DNA from: Salipiger sp. IMCC34102
Lineage (GTDB): Bacteria; Pseudomonadota; Alphaproteobacteria; Rhodobacterales; Rhodobacteraceae
Direction: 5' to 3'
DNA: 64,000 bases
Assembly (NCBI RefSeq): GCF_004145405.1
Contig: NZ_SELQ01000003.1
Location: forward strand, 1 to 64,000
Below the pieces are notes generated by a model that did no database searches, was not told the origin of the DNA, and saw nothing but the letters and a program-made list of their open reading frames with translations. This document shows positions 9,219 through 16,890 of the stretch, piece after piece (the stretch's first letter is position 1; each line of letters begins with the position of its first letter). Both the position numbers and the translations under genes were made by a program.

Positions 9219-10889
9219 ATGCAGATCGATGACCTCAGAGCCGCGCCCTTCGGGTTGGACGACGTGGCCATCGCTTGGGTGCTTGACACCGCCGCCGCGC
9301 TGGAGCCCGCCGCGCGGATCGCGCAGCTGTTCAACATCGGCCTGCACGGCCCGGCCGAGGGGCTGGCCCACCGGATCGGGGCCTTGCAGCCCGGCGGCAT
9401 CACGCGCTTCTTCTCGGAGGACGGCGCGGCGGAGGCGGGCCTTCTGGACGATCTGCAGGAGCGGTCCGCGGTGCCGTTGCTGGTGTCCGCCGACCTCGAA
9501 GGATCGCGGATGAGCCTGGCTTTCGGGACCGGCGTGCCGAACCCGTTGGCGCTGGCGGCGGGCGACGATCCGGACACGACCCGCAAGATCAGCCGGATCA
9601 TGGCCGACGAGGCCACGGCCATCGGCGTGAACTGGTCCTTCACGCCCGTGCTCGACATCAACGCGGCCTTCCGTTCGCCCATCGTGGCGACGCGCGGCTA
9701 CGGCTCGGACCCTGCGACGATCCGCCGGCACGCGCTGGCGCAGCTCGAGGTGTTCCAGGCCAACGGCATTGCCGCCTGCGTCAAGCACTGGCCCGGCGAA
9801 GGCTACGACGACCGCGACCAGCACCTCGTCACCACGATCAACCCGCTGGACATGGAAGCCTGGGAGGCTAGCTTCGGGGTGCTCTACCGCGCGGCCATCG
9901 ACGCAGGTGTCCTCAGCGTGATGTCCGCGCATATCGCGCTGCCCGCCTTCGTGCGCGAACTGGACCCCGATGCCGGGATCGAGGCGGCGCGGCCTGCCTC
10001 GCTGTCGCGCGTGTTGAACGAGGGTCTGCTGCGCGACCGGCTGGGATTCAACGGGCTGATCGTCTCCGACGCCTCGGAGATGGCGGGGGTGACCTCCTGG
10101 ATGGAGGCCGCCGCCGCCAAGGTCGAGATCCTGCGCGCGGGCTGCGACATGGTGCTCTTCACCGATGATCTGGCGCGCGACGTGGCCAACGTGCAGGCGG
10201 CGGTGGCGGATGGGACGCTGTCGCAGGCGCGGCTGGAAGCGGCGCTGCTGCGCGTGCTGGGCCTGAAGGCCGCGCTGGGGCTGCACCGTCGCACAAAGGC
10301 GGCCCCGATCGCGGACAGGCTGGCACGATTGAACGCGCCGGAGGCGTGCGAGACGGCGCAGGCCGCCTATGCCGCGGCGCCGACGCTGGTGAAGGATGTG
10401 AACGGTCTGTTCCCGATCACGCCCGAGCGGCAGCGGCGCGTGCTTTTCGCCTCGACCGGGATCGTCTCGCCGCTTCACGGGGCGCCGACGCCCTTCGCGC
10501 TTCCGGACATGATGCGCGCGCGCGGATTCGAGGTGACCGAGTTCGCAGCCGGCACGCCCTTCGATCCCACTGGCTTTGACCTGGTGCTCTACGCTTTCGG
10601 GGAGGAGACGCTGCTGACACGCGGCCGCATCTTCCTTGACTGGTTGGGGCTGACCGGCGATTTCCGCTACGCGATGAAACGCCCGTGGCACCAGGTGCCG
10701 ACGGCGATGGTGTCCTTCGGCTATCCCTACTACCTTTACGACGCGCCGCGCGTGCCGGCGTATGTCAACGCCTACGCCACCACCGAGGAGATGCAGGCCG
10801 CGACGCTCGACTGCATGACGGGGGCCGCACCATTCCGGGGCAGATCGCCCGTCGATCCGTTCTGCGGGCTGGAGGATGCACGATTTTGA
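9219..10889 (+). CDS. Glycoside hydrolase family 3 (beta-N-acetylhexosaminidase/NagZ-like)
   Basis: A 556-residue GH3 enzyme without signal peptide. The motif KHWPGEGYDDRDQH corresponds to the KH[FW]PG-x-G-x4-D-x-H loop of the NagZ-type subgroup that carries the catalytic histidine, and GLIVSDASEMAGV holds the likely nucleophile aspartate. A second, Rossmann-like GH3 C-terminal domain follows. ATG 9219 is preferred because AAAGGAC precedes it; ATG 9171 overlapping the sulfatase stop is the alternative. Position after the sulfatase suggests it removes terminal, probably amino-sugar residues once sulfate is gone. Confidence 0.87.
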   Translation: MQIDDLRAAPFGLDDVAIAWVLDTAAALEPAARIAQLFNIGLHGPAEGLAHRIGALQPGGITRFFSEDGAAEAGLLDDLQERSAVPLLVSADLEGSRMSLAFGTGVPNPLALAAGDDPDTTRKISRIMADEATAIGVNWSFTPVLDINAAFRSPIVATRGYGSDPATIRRHALAQLEVFQANGIAACVKHWPGEGYDDRDQHLVTTINPLDMEAWEASFGVLYRAAIDAGVLSVMSAHIALPAFVRELDPDAGIEAARPASLSRVLNEGLLRDRLGFNGLIVSDASEMAGVTSWMEAAAAKVEILRAGCDMVLFTDDLARDVANVQAAVADGTLSQARLEAALLRVLGLKAALGLHRRTKAAPIADRLARLNAPEACETAQAAYAAAPTLVKDVNGLFPITPERQRRVLFASTGIVSPLHGAPTPFALPDMMRARGFEVTEFAAGTPFDPTGFDLVLYAFGEETLLTRGRIFLDWLGLTGDFRYAMKRPWHQVPTAMVSFGYPYYLYDAPRVPAYVNAYATTEEMQAATLDCMTGAAPFRGRSPVDPFCGLEDARF

Positions 10890-11887
10890 CCGACGGGCGC
10901 GATGGGAAAGGCCCCTCCGGCGCGACCTGTTGCGCGCCCGGCAAGACGGGCAAACCCGGTCCCGACGCCTTCGACGCGACGCGTCTGGCGGCGGCCCGTG
11001 GGGTGGACCCCGCACCGGTGGAGGTTCGGGCGGAGCTGCTGGCGCAGCTGCGGGACATCCCGGGGGGATTTTTCGACATGGGCGCGCGCCAGTCAAGCTT
11101 TCCCGGCGATCACTGCGCGCCGCGGCGCAAGGTCCAGGTCTCGCCCTTCCGGATCGCGCCCTGTGCCGTGACGAATACCGAATTCGCGCGCTTCGTGGCG
11201 GCCACGGGCTACCGCACGGTGGCAGAGGTCGAAGGCTGGTCCTACGTCTTCCACCTGCTGTTGGACCAGCCCGACGCCTGGCCGGTCTCACCGCCCGGGC
11301 TGCCCTGGTGGCGCATGGTCGAAGGCGCCTACTGGGCCGCTCCGGAAGGGCAGGGGTCGGACTGGCGGGACCGCGCGGCGCATCCGGCGGTCCATATCGC
11401 TTGGTACGATGCGCTGGCCTATTGCACCTGGGCGGGTCTGCGCCTGCCGCACGAGGCGGAGTGGGAACGCGCCGCCCGCGGGGGTCACGCGCGGCGGAAG
11501 TTTCCCTGGGGCAACGCGCTGAACCCCGGTGGCGCCTTCGCGATGAACACTTGGCAAGGCCGTTTCCCCGATCAGAACACCGCCGAGGATGGCTACGTCT
11601 CGACCGCCCCCGTCACGGCCTTTGCGCCCAACGATTACGGGCTCTTCAACATGACCGGGAACGTCTGGGAATGGGTCGGCGATCGTTTCGGCCCCCGCCC
11701 GGCCCCCGGCAAACGGCCCGAGCGCGATCCCCGGGGCCCGGCCGAGGGCCATGCCCGGATCCAGCGTGGCGGGTCCTACCTGTGCCACGAAAGCTACTGC
11801 GACCGCTATCACGTCCACTCGCGCACCCGAAACGATCCCGATAGCTCTACCGGAAACTGCGGTTTCCGCGTCTCTGCCGACGCCTGA
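10886..11887 (+). CDS. Formylglycine-generating enzyme (sulfatase-modifying factor)
   Basis: A 333-residue FGE-sulfatase domain protein that oxidises the CxPSR cysteine of Cys-type sulfatases to formylglycine, using copper and oxygen. The copper-binding cysteine pair is at about residues 300 and 305 in GGSYLCHESYCDRYHVHSRT, followed by the family ending GNCGFRVSAD. A CC pair at residues 15-16 and the opening IPGGFFDMGA also fit. No ATG is well placed; TTG 10886, overlapping the GH3 stop and preceded by GGAGG, is the best start. It should activate the sulfatase encoded two genes upstream, which explains why no periplasmic export is needed. Confidence 0.9.
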   Translation: MTDGRDGKGPSGATCCAPGKTGKPGPDAFDATRLAAARGVDPAPVEVRAELLAQLRDIPGGFFDMGARQSSFPGDHCAPRRKVQVSPFRIAPCAVTNTEFARFVAATGYRTVAEVEGWSYVFHLLLDQPDAWPVSPPGLPWWRMVEGAYWAAPEGQGSDWRDRAAHPAVHIAWYDALAYCTWAGLRLPHEAEWERAARGGHARRKFPWGNALNPGGAFAMNTWQGRFPDQNTAEDGYVSTAPVTAFAPNDYGLFNMTGNVWEWVGDRFGPRPAPGKRPERDPRGPAEGHARIQRGGSYLCHESYCDRYHVHSRTRNDPDSSTGNCGFRVSADA

Positions 11888-11922
11888 TCGCCGGAGCGTT
11901 TCCGTGTGGCATCCAAGTGTCG

Positions 11923-12434
11923 TCAGGCGGCAATCGCTTGGTGATCCTGACCTGCTCCCCTGAGAGGCCGCATTTGGGTCAGCTCCGTTAGGGTTTGGTC
12001 CTCCGCTGACCGTTGGTGAGACTCCCACGGGGCGAGCCCGTCGAGGCGCGCGTGGGGGCGGTGATGGTTGCAGTCGCGGCGCCAAGCCTCGATCAGATGT
12101 CGAGCGTGGGGCAACTTGGCAATCAGGTGCTCGTTGAGGTACTCGTTGCTCAGGCTGCCGTCGAGCTTTCGACGAAGCCGTTCTGCATCGGTTTTCCCGG
12201 CGCAATCTAGTGCCATTCGACCTCGTGCTCTTCCTGCCATGTCAGGATCGCATTCGAGGTCAGCTCCGTCCCATTGTCTGACACCACCATGCAGGGTTGA
12301 CCCTGCAACTTCGCAATCCGGTCCAATTCCCCGGCGACAGGGATGCCTGACAAAGCCGTGTCGACCACCGGGGCCAGGCGCCATCGTCTCTCGGACCAAT
12401 GGTAGGCAGGCGCGGTACTAGACCGCATCAACAC
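11923..12434 (-). pseudogene. Decayed IS3-family orfB (DDE integrase core)
   Basis: Reading leftwards, VVSDNGTELTSNAIL (second catalytic Asp of the DDE triad) is followed by VEWH, a TAG stop where Tyr is normal, then IAPGKPMQNGFVES (catalytic Glu), then a one-base deletion after which LSNEYLNEHL and the C-terminal end continue in another frame. Restoring one T would rejoin VESFDGSLSNEYLNE. The upstream third of orfB is missing, cut at the TAXI gene. It is a dead remnant of the same IS407-like group as the orfA scraps at 131-289 and at the right window edge. Together with 11888-11922 it fills the gap after the FGE gene. Confidence 0.85.
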
Positions 12435-13471
12435 CCAATCACGGCGCAGATTCTTTGGCGGTAGATCGCGTTGGTGCCGTTCTCGGTGGGGCTAGGGTTC
12501 GACGTGCAGGTGGGCACGTAGTCGGGGGCAAGGCCCGCGTTGACGCATTGGCCGATGTCCCAGCCGGGAGGAATGTCGTTCAGGTCGACCTTGCTCCATT
12601 TCGGATGGCCGCCGTCCTGCAGCGTTTCGAATCCGGCCACCACCAGGTTCGAAACGTCCGACACCGCCCGGCAGCTTTCGGCGTGATAGGCATTGCGGGC
12701 GGGGTTGTATTCGTAGGTCATCAGCACCGCCTTGACGGCGACCACGTCGACCGGCTCCGCCTGGAAGGGATAGGTCTCCGCCGGGAGAGTGGTCGGCGTA
12801 TATACCGACTGAAGAACCGGGTCATCGATCTCGACGAAATGGAATGCCTCGGCGTCGATCTGCGCCCCGGAGAAGAGCGCAGTGGGAGCGCCCGCCACGT
12901 AGAAGAATGCATCGATGTCGCCGCTTTGCAGGGCCGCAAGCGCCGCGTCGGGGCCGATGGTGACACGTTCGGCGGGCTCTGCGCCGACGAGATCTAGCAA
13001 GAGTGAGGCTGTCAAGAATGTCCCGCTGTCTTCGACCCCGATCGCCACCCGGGCCCCATCGAGATCCCCGACGGTTTCGATCTGCCGAGATGCAAGGATA
13101 TGGACCTCTTCGTTGTAGAGCGGGAAGGCGATCCGGACACCACGCACGGCTTCCTGGATCGCGGGATCCTGTGCGGAATAGGTCCGCAGATATTCCAGCA
13201 CGTCGCTTTGAACGATGCCGAACTGGGTGGCCGGCCGCTGACGCACGCCGAGGAAGTTTTCCAGCGATCCGGCACTTTCCCGGACGGTCAGCGTCTGACC
13301 GCAGGCGCCGACGAGATCCGCGATGTCCCGACCGATCTGGATGTAAGTTCCCGTCGGCCCCCCGGTAAGTATGTTCTTGGCGAACTCATGCTGCTCCGCG
13401 CTGGCCGCGGTGCTCAGGCAGAGCAAGGCGGTCGCAAGGCTCGGCATCGGATTAAAAAATGGTTTCATCAT
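12428..13471 (-). CDS. TAXI-family TRAP transporter solute-binding protein (orphan)
   Basis: A 347-residue exported binding protein. Residues 1-25 form a signal peptide ending SAASAEQ. The mature N-terminus (ILTGGPTGTYIQIGRDIADLV) is the hallmark of the TAXI family, whose members bind glutamate and other organic acids and normally work with a fused DctQM membrane protein. No such partner gene is in this window. It lies only 22 bp downstream of the coiled-coil gene of the secretion operon and is probably cotranscribed with it. The protein ends with Cys (AVIGC). The IS remnant abuts its 3' end, so partner genes may have been lost, or it may have been recruited as a sensor. Confidence 0.88.
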   Translation of the reverse strand: MMKPFFNPMPSLATALLCLSTAASAEQHEFAKNILTGGPTGTYIQIGRDIADLVGACGQTLTVRESAGSLENFLGVRQRPATQFGIVQSDVLEYLRTYSAQDPAIQEAVRGVRIAFPLYNEEVHILASRQIETVGDLDGARVAIGVEDSGTFLTASLLLDLVGAEPAERVTIGPDAALAALQSGDIDAFFYVAGAPTALFSGAQIDAEAFHFVEIDDPVLQSVYTPTTLPAETYPFQAEPVDVVAVKAVLMTYEYNPARNAYHAESCRAVSDVSNLVVAGFETLQDGGHPKWSKVDLNDIPPGWDIGQCVNAGLAPDYVPTCTSNPSPTENGTNAIYRQRICAVIGC

Positions 13472-13493
13472 GAAAGGACCTCATCGTTATCGA

Positions 13494-15365
13494 TCAACAC
13501 CGGCCAAGGCTTCGAATGAGGGAAACGAGCGTCTGACGGTTCACCTCTCCAAAAACTCGCGTTAGCGCATCGACAGGACAGATCTGATCGCTCAACGCAT
13601 CATTTAGTCTTCGCCGTTGGATCGCGGTGGCGGTTTCCAGCCCCGGTGCCAGAGCGAGGGCGCCGGACACCTGTGCTACAGTCACCGGCTCGGCGCGTCG
13701 GCGCAGATCCTCGGCCAGCGAAGCCTGTGCCGCCGGTTCGACCGTGGTCACGGTAATGCGGGCCGTCGGTGCCAGGCCAACCACCGCCGTGGCGGGCGTC
13801 TGAGCATCCAGGGGAAGAAGGGTGGGGGCGGCAAGGGCTTGCCGGGCGCTGTCAAGTTCCGCGCGAAGGGCCGTCAACTCGCCGTTCAGGCGGTCCCGTT
13901 CGGCTTGCGCCCTGGTGCTTTGATCGACCGCGGTCCTCTCGACATCCTGGGCCGCCGCGATCCGTTCGAGAACCTGGTCCAGTTCCGCCTCCTCGGCCGC
14001 GCGTTGCGCGGCGAGCTCGTCGAGTGCAGCGCGGGCCTGTGAGGTTTCCTCCCGCGCGGCGTTCAGACCGGCCTGTATTCTGCTCTCGGCCTCTTCTGCT
14101 GCGTCGCGAGCGTTTTGCGATGTTGCGAGGCTTTCGGCCAGCGCGTTCTTGCGCCCGCGGAGCTCTTCGACCTCCGTGGCGAGCCGGTCGCGGGTCACGG
14201 TCGCGTCGCGCATCTGGGCGAGCACCGCATCTCGTTGCTCGGCGATCGTCTGCCGGTCAGCGGCCAACCGCTCGGACTCCAGTCGCATGGTCAGGCGATC
14301 GCGCCCGGCGGCTTCAAGATCCGTGGCGGCGCGCCGAGACTGCGCGGCAAGCGAGGCCAACTGGTCCTGCGCGGTTGCGATACTCGTCTCGACGGACGTC
14401 AAGCGTTCCTCTGCGATCTTCATGTCGGCTTGCGTTTCTGCCGACAGGGTCTCGCGCTGCGTTTCGAGGACCGCCAATTCCGCGCGGAGCGTCTCGAGAG
14501 CGGTTTGCGCGGTCTGCAGGTCCGCCTGCGCTTCAGTCCGCGCCATGGAAGCTTCCCGCGCTTCGACGCGGGCCATCTCCGCCGCCTCCGCCAGGGAATC
14601 GCGTTCGGATTTCAGGGCGCGCGCCTCTGCGGCCAGGTCTTCATGGGCGTCCCTGAGCTCTTCGTGTTCTCGTCGCGCCGCCGCCAGCGATCTGCTTGCT
14701 TCTGCAAGATCGCTGCGCGCGGCCTCCGCCTCCGCCTGCGCGCCGTTGCGGGCAAGCACGAGGTCTTCAAGGGCCGTCTGCGTTTCGGCAAGAGTGTCTT
14801 GCGTTTGCTCCAGTTCGGCGCGTGTGGCTTCCGTGTCCGAGCGCAGAGCGTTGCGGTCCGCAGTGACGGCCCGCATCTCCTCGGTCATCTGATCGCGGAT
14901 GTTCTCGGCCCGTGCAGTTTCGAGGGTCAAGGACGCAAGCTCCGACTGCGCCTCCGCGAGGTCGTCGCGCACGCGTTCGAAGGCCGCGCGCAACTGCTCT
15001 ATCCCCGTCGTCAGGGCTTCGGTTTCGGCACCGCCGCGGGCCGATGCCAGTGCGGTTCCAGCCGCGGTCGCCTCGTCGAGCCGCGCGCGGGTCTGGTCGA
15101 GTTCATCACGAAGGTCCTGCAGGGCCGTCTCGGCGTTGGCCTTTTCGGATTCCAGCGAAGACAGCACGCGCCGGTATGCCTGCATCTGCTGCGACAGCCG
15201 GTCAACGGTTTCGCATTGTTCGCCTTCGCAAACGGTTTGAGCCATCGCGGGCAAGGCGGGGGACAGAAGGCCCAGGCATATTCCGATGACGGCCAAGGCG
15301 AACGCCGGTCTCGAGCGGAGCGCCGCGCGTGCATTGCGGGGTGTCGGACAGGTCCGAGATACCAT
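13494..15365 (-). CDS. Periplasmic coiled-coil protein of the T1SS operon
   Basis: About 623 residues from ATG 15365. A signal peptide (AFALAVIGICLGLLSPALP, then AMAQT) is followed by CEGEQC and roughly 440 residues of near-continuous heptad-rich Ala/Glu/Arg/Leu coiled coil, then a linker and a ~75-residue globular tail (SLAEDLRRRAEPVTVAQVSG to SLIRSLGRC). Upstream in-frame starts exist up to 15602 but put the signal sequence internally. I do not recognise a named family. Position directly after the HlyD gene suggests a periplasmic structural or tethering role in secretion of the acidic protein. Cysteines flank the coil (two at its start, one near the end and one terminal), so disulfide pairing is possible. 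Function unproven. Confidence 0.72.
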   Translation of the reverse strand: MVSRTCPTPRNARAALRSRPAFALAVIGICLGLLSPALPAMAQTVCEGEQCETVDRLSQQMQAYRRVLSSLESEKANAETALQDLRDELDQTRARLDEATAAGTALASARGGAETEALTTGIEQLRAAFERVRDDLAEAQSELASLTLETARAENIRDQMTEEMRAVTADRNALRSDTEATRAELEQTQDTLAETQTALEDLVLARNGAQAEAEAARSDLAEASRSLAAARREHEELRDAHEDLAAEARALKSERDSLAEAAEMARVEAREASMARTEAQADLQTAQTALETLRAELAVLETQRETLSAETQADMKIAEERLTSVETSIATAQDQLASLAAQSRRAATDLEAAGRDRLTMRLESERLAADRQTIAEQRDAVLAQMRDATVTRDRLATEVEELRGRKNALAESLATSQNARDAAEEAESRIQAGLNAAREETSQARAALDELAAQRAAEEAELDQVLERIAAAQDVERTAVDQSTRAQAERDRLNGELTALRAELDSARQALAAPTLLPLDAQTPATAVVGLAPTARITVTTVEPAAQASLAEDLRRRAEPVTVAQVSGALALAPGLETATAIQRRRLNDALSDQICPVDALTRVFGEVNRQTLVSLIRSLGRC

Positions 15366-15552
15366 TGCAGCCGTTTCGGACAGGACGCTGACAGGACAAT
15401 CCGGCGGCCCACCGATCCAAGAAGCGGCAGACACCCGAACGGACGATCCGGGCCCTGCGATCGTGAGGCCGAAACCGAAGCGCAGTTGGGATTGGCGGCG
15501 TTTCTGCGAGGTCGGGCCCGGGCGAAGCGGCGTCATTGGTCCGGTTCCCCCC

Positions 15553-16890
15553 TCATTGCTCTCGAAACGCCCGCGACATGCTGTCGACGATGGGCCGTGC
15601 AAGGTATTGCGCGAAGGTCCGCTCGGCGGTCTGGATCATGATCTCCGCGGGCATGCCCGGGGTCGGGGTGAATTCCGGAACCCGCAGGATCTCTTCCGGC
15701 GCGATGGAGATCCTTGCAACATAGACTTCCGTCGAGATTCCGGCGGAGGAATCCGTCACCGAGTCCGCCGAGACGTAGAACACCTCGCCGTCGAGTATCG
15801 GCGTCGTGCGCTGGTTCAGCGCCGTGAGCCGCACCTTGGCGGTCTGGCCACGCCGGACGCTGTCGATGTCAACGCGCGGTACCTGGACCTCGATGATGAG
15901 GGGTTCGTCGTCAGGAAGCACCTCCAGGATCGGACGCCCGCTTTCGATGACCCCACCGGGAGTATGATAGTAAAGTCGGACGATCGTGCCGGACACGGGT
16001 GCCGTGATCGTCGATCGTTCTCTTATGTCCGCTGCCGTGCGGGACTGTTCCTTTACCGAGTCGAGCTCAGCCTGGATCGGTTGCAGGCTATCGAGCGCGT
16101 TCTCGGCATAGCGGTCGTTGGCTTGTTCGATCTGCTGCTCGTATTTTTGCCGGACCTGCGCACTCTCCTCGATTTCCGCGCGAAGCCGCGAGATCTGGCC
16201 CTCGGCCTCGAGCACGAGGCGTTCGGCGGCGTTGACTTCAAAGCGGCGGATGAGACCGCGCTCCAGAAGCTGCGTCTTGACCTCCAAATCCTCCTGCAGG
16301 AGAGCCTGTTGACCTTCGTGGGAGGCCAGTTGGATCTCGTAGCCGGCGACCCGCACCGCCAGCGCGTCAAGATTTCGTTCGAGGAGCGCGATATCCGTCT
16401 GCAGCGTGGTCTCGGCGACCTGAAATGCAAGCCGCTGGCCATCGAGAATGGCCGCGACCTCCGGATCGTCGCGCAGCGTCGCCAGATGCTCGGGAAAGAC
16501 GAGGTCCGATAGGTGTTCGTTCTGAGCCTTCAGTCGCGCTTCGGTCGCCTCCAGCCGGACCTGCCGCAGGTTCAGCTCTCGTTCGTTGGCCTTTGCGACG
16601 GTCGGATCGAGCAGGATCATTGCCTCGCCTTGCGTGACCTTGTCCCCTTCGCGCACGTTGATCTGCTCGATGATGCCGCCTTCCAGGTGCTGAATGATCT
16701 TGTTCTGGCCGGTGGCCACGAAACTGCCTTGCGCGATGACCGCTGCGGCCAAGGGCGCGCGGAACGCCCAGACGCCAAAGCCGCCGAAGGTGAACGTCAT
16801 CAACAAGATGCCGAAGATCACGTGCTTTTTGATCGAACGGGGCACTTCGGCGTACCATTCGGCCCCTGGAGTTGCGGTGATGTCGCTCAT
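15553..16890 (-). CDS. HlyD-family periplasmic adaptor of type I secretion
   Basis: A 445-residue membrane fusion protein with a single N-terminal transmembrane helix (residues 23-45), lipoyl half-motif GSFVATGQNKIIQHLEGGII, long alpha-helical hairpin (about 95-290) and a beta-barrel end containing PVSGTIVRLYYHTPGGVI. This is the PrtE/HlyD pattern of type I secretion rather than the RND type. Its start overlaps the ATPase stop by 4 nt (ATGA), so the two are coupled. It should bridge the inner-membrane ABC protein to a TolC-like outer-membrane channel, which is not encoded nearby. Confidence 0.93.
   Translation of the reverse strand: MSDITATPGAEWYAEVPRSIKKHVIFGILLMTFTFGGFGVWAFRAPLAAAVIAQGSFVATGQNKIIQHLEGGIIEQINVREGDKVTQGEAMILLDPTVAKANERELNLRQVRLEATEARLKAQNEHLSDLVFPEHLATLRDDPEVAAILDGQRLAFQVAETTLQTDIALLERNLDALAVRVAGYEIQLASHEGQQALLQEDLEVKTQLLERGLIRRFEVNAAERLVLEAEGQISRLRAEIEESAQVRQKYEQQIEQANDRYAENALDSLQPIQAELDSVKEQSRTAADIRERSTITAPVSGTIVRLYYHTPGGVIESGRPILEVLPDDEPLIIEVQVPRVDIDSVRRGQTAKVRLTALNQRTTPILDGEVFYVSADSVTDSSAGISTEVYVARISIAPEEILRVPEFTPTPGMPAEIMIQTAERTFAQYLARPIVDSMSRAFREQ

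Noticed and set aside
10876-11844. Alternative frame starting ATG 10876 over the FGE gene
   Set aside because: Translation is Arg/Gly-rich without FGE motifs; the overlapping TTG-started frame carries the whole FGE signature including both cysteines.
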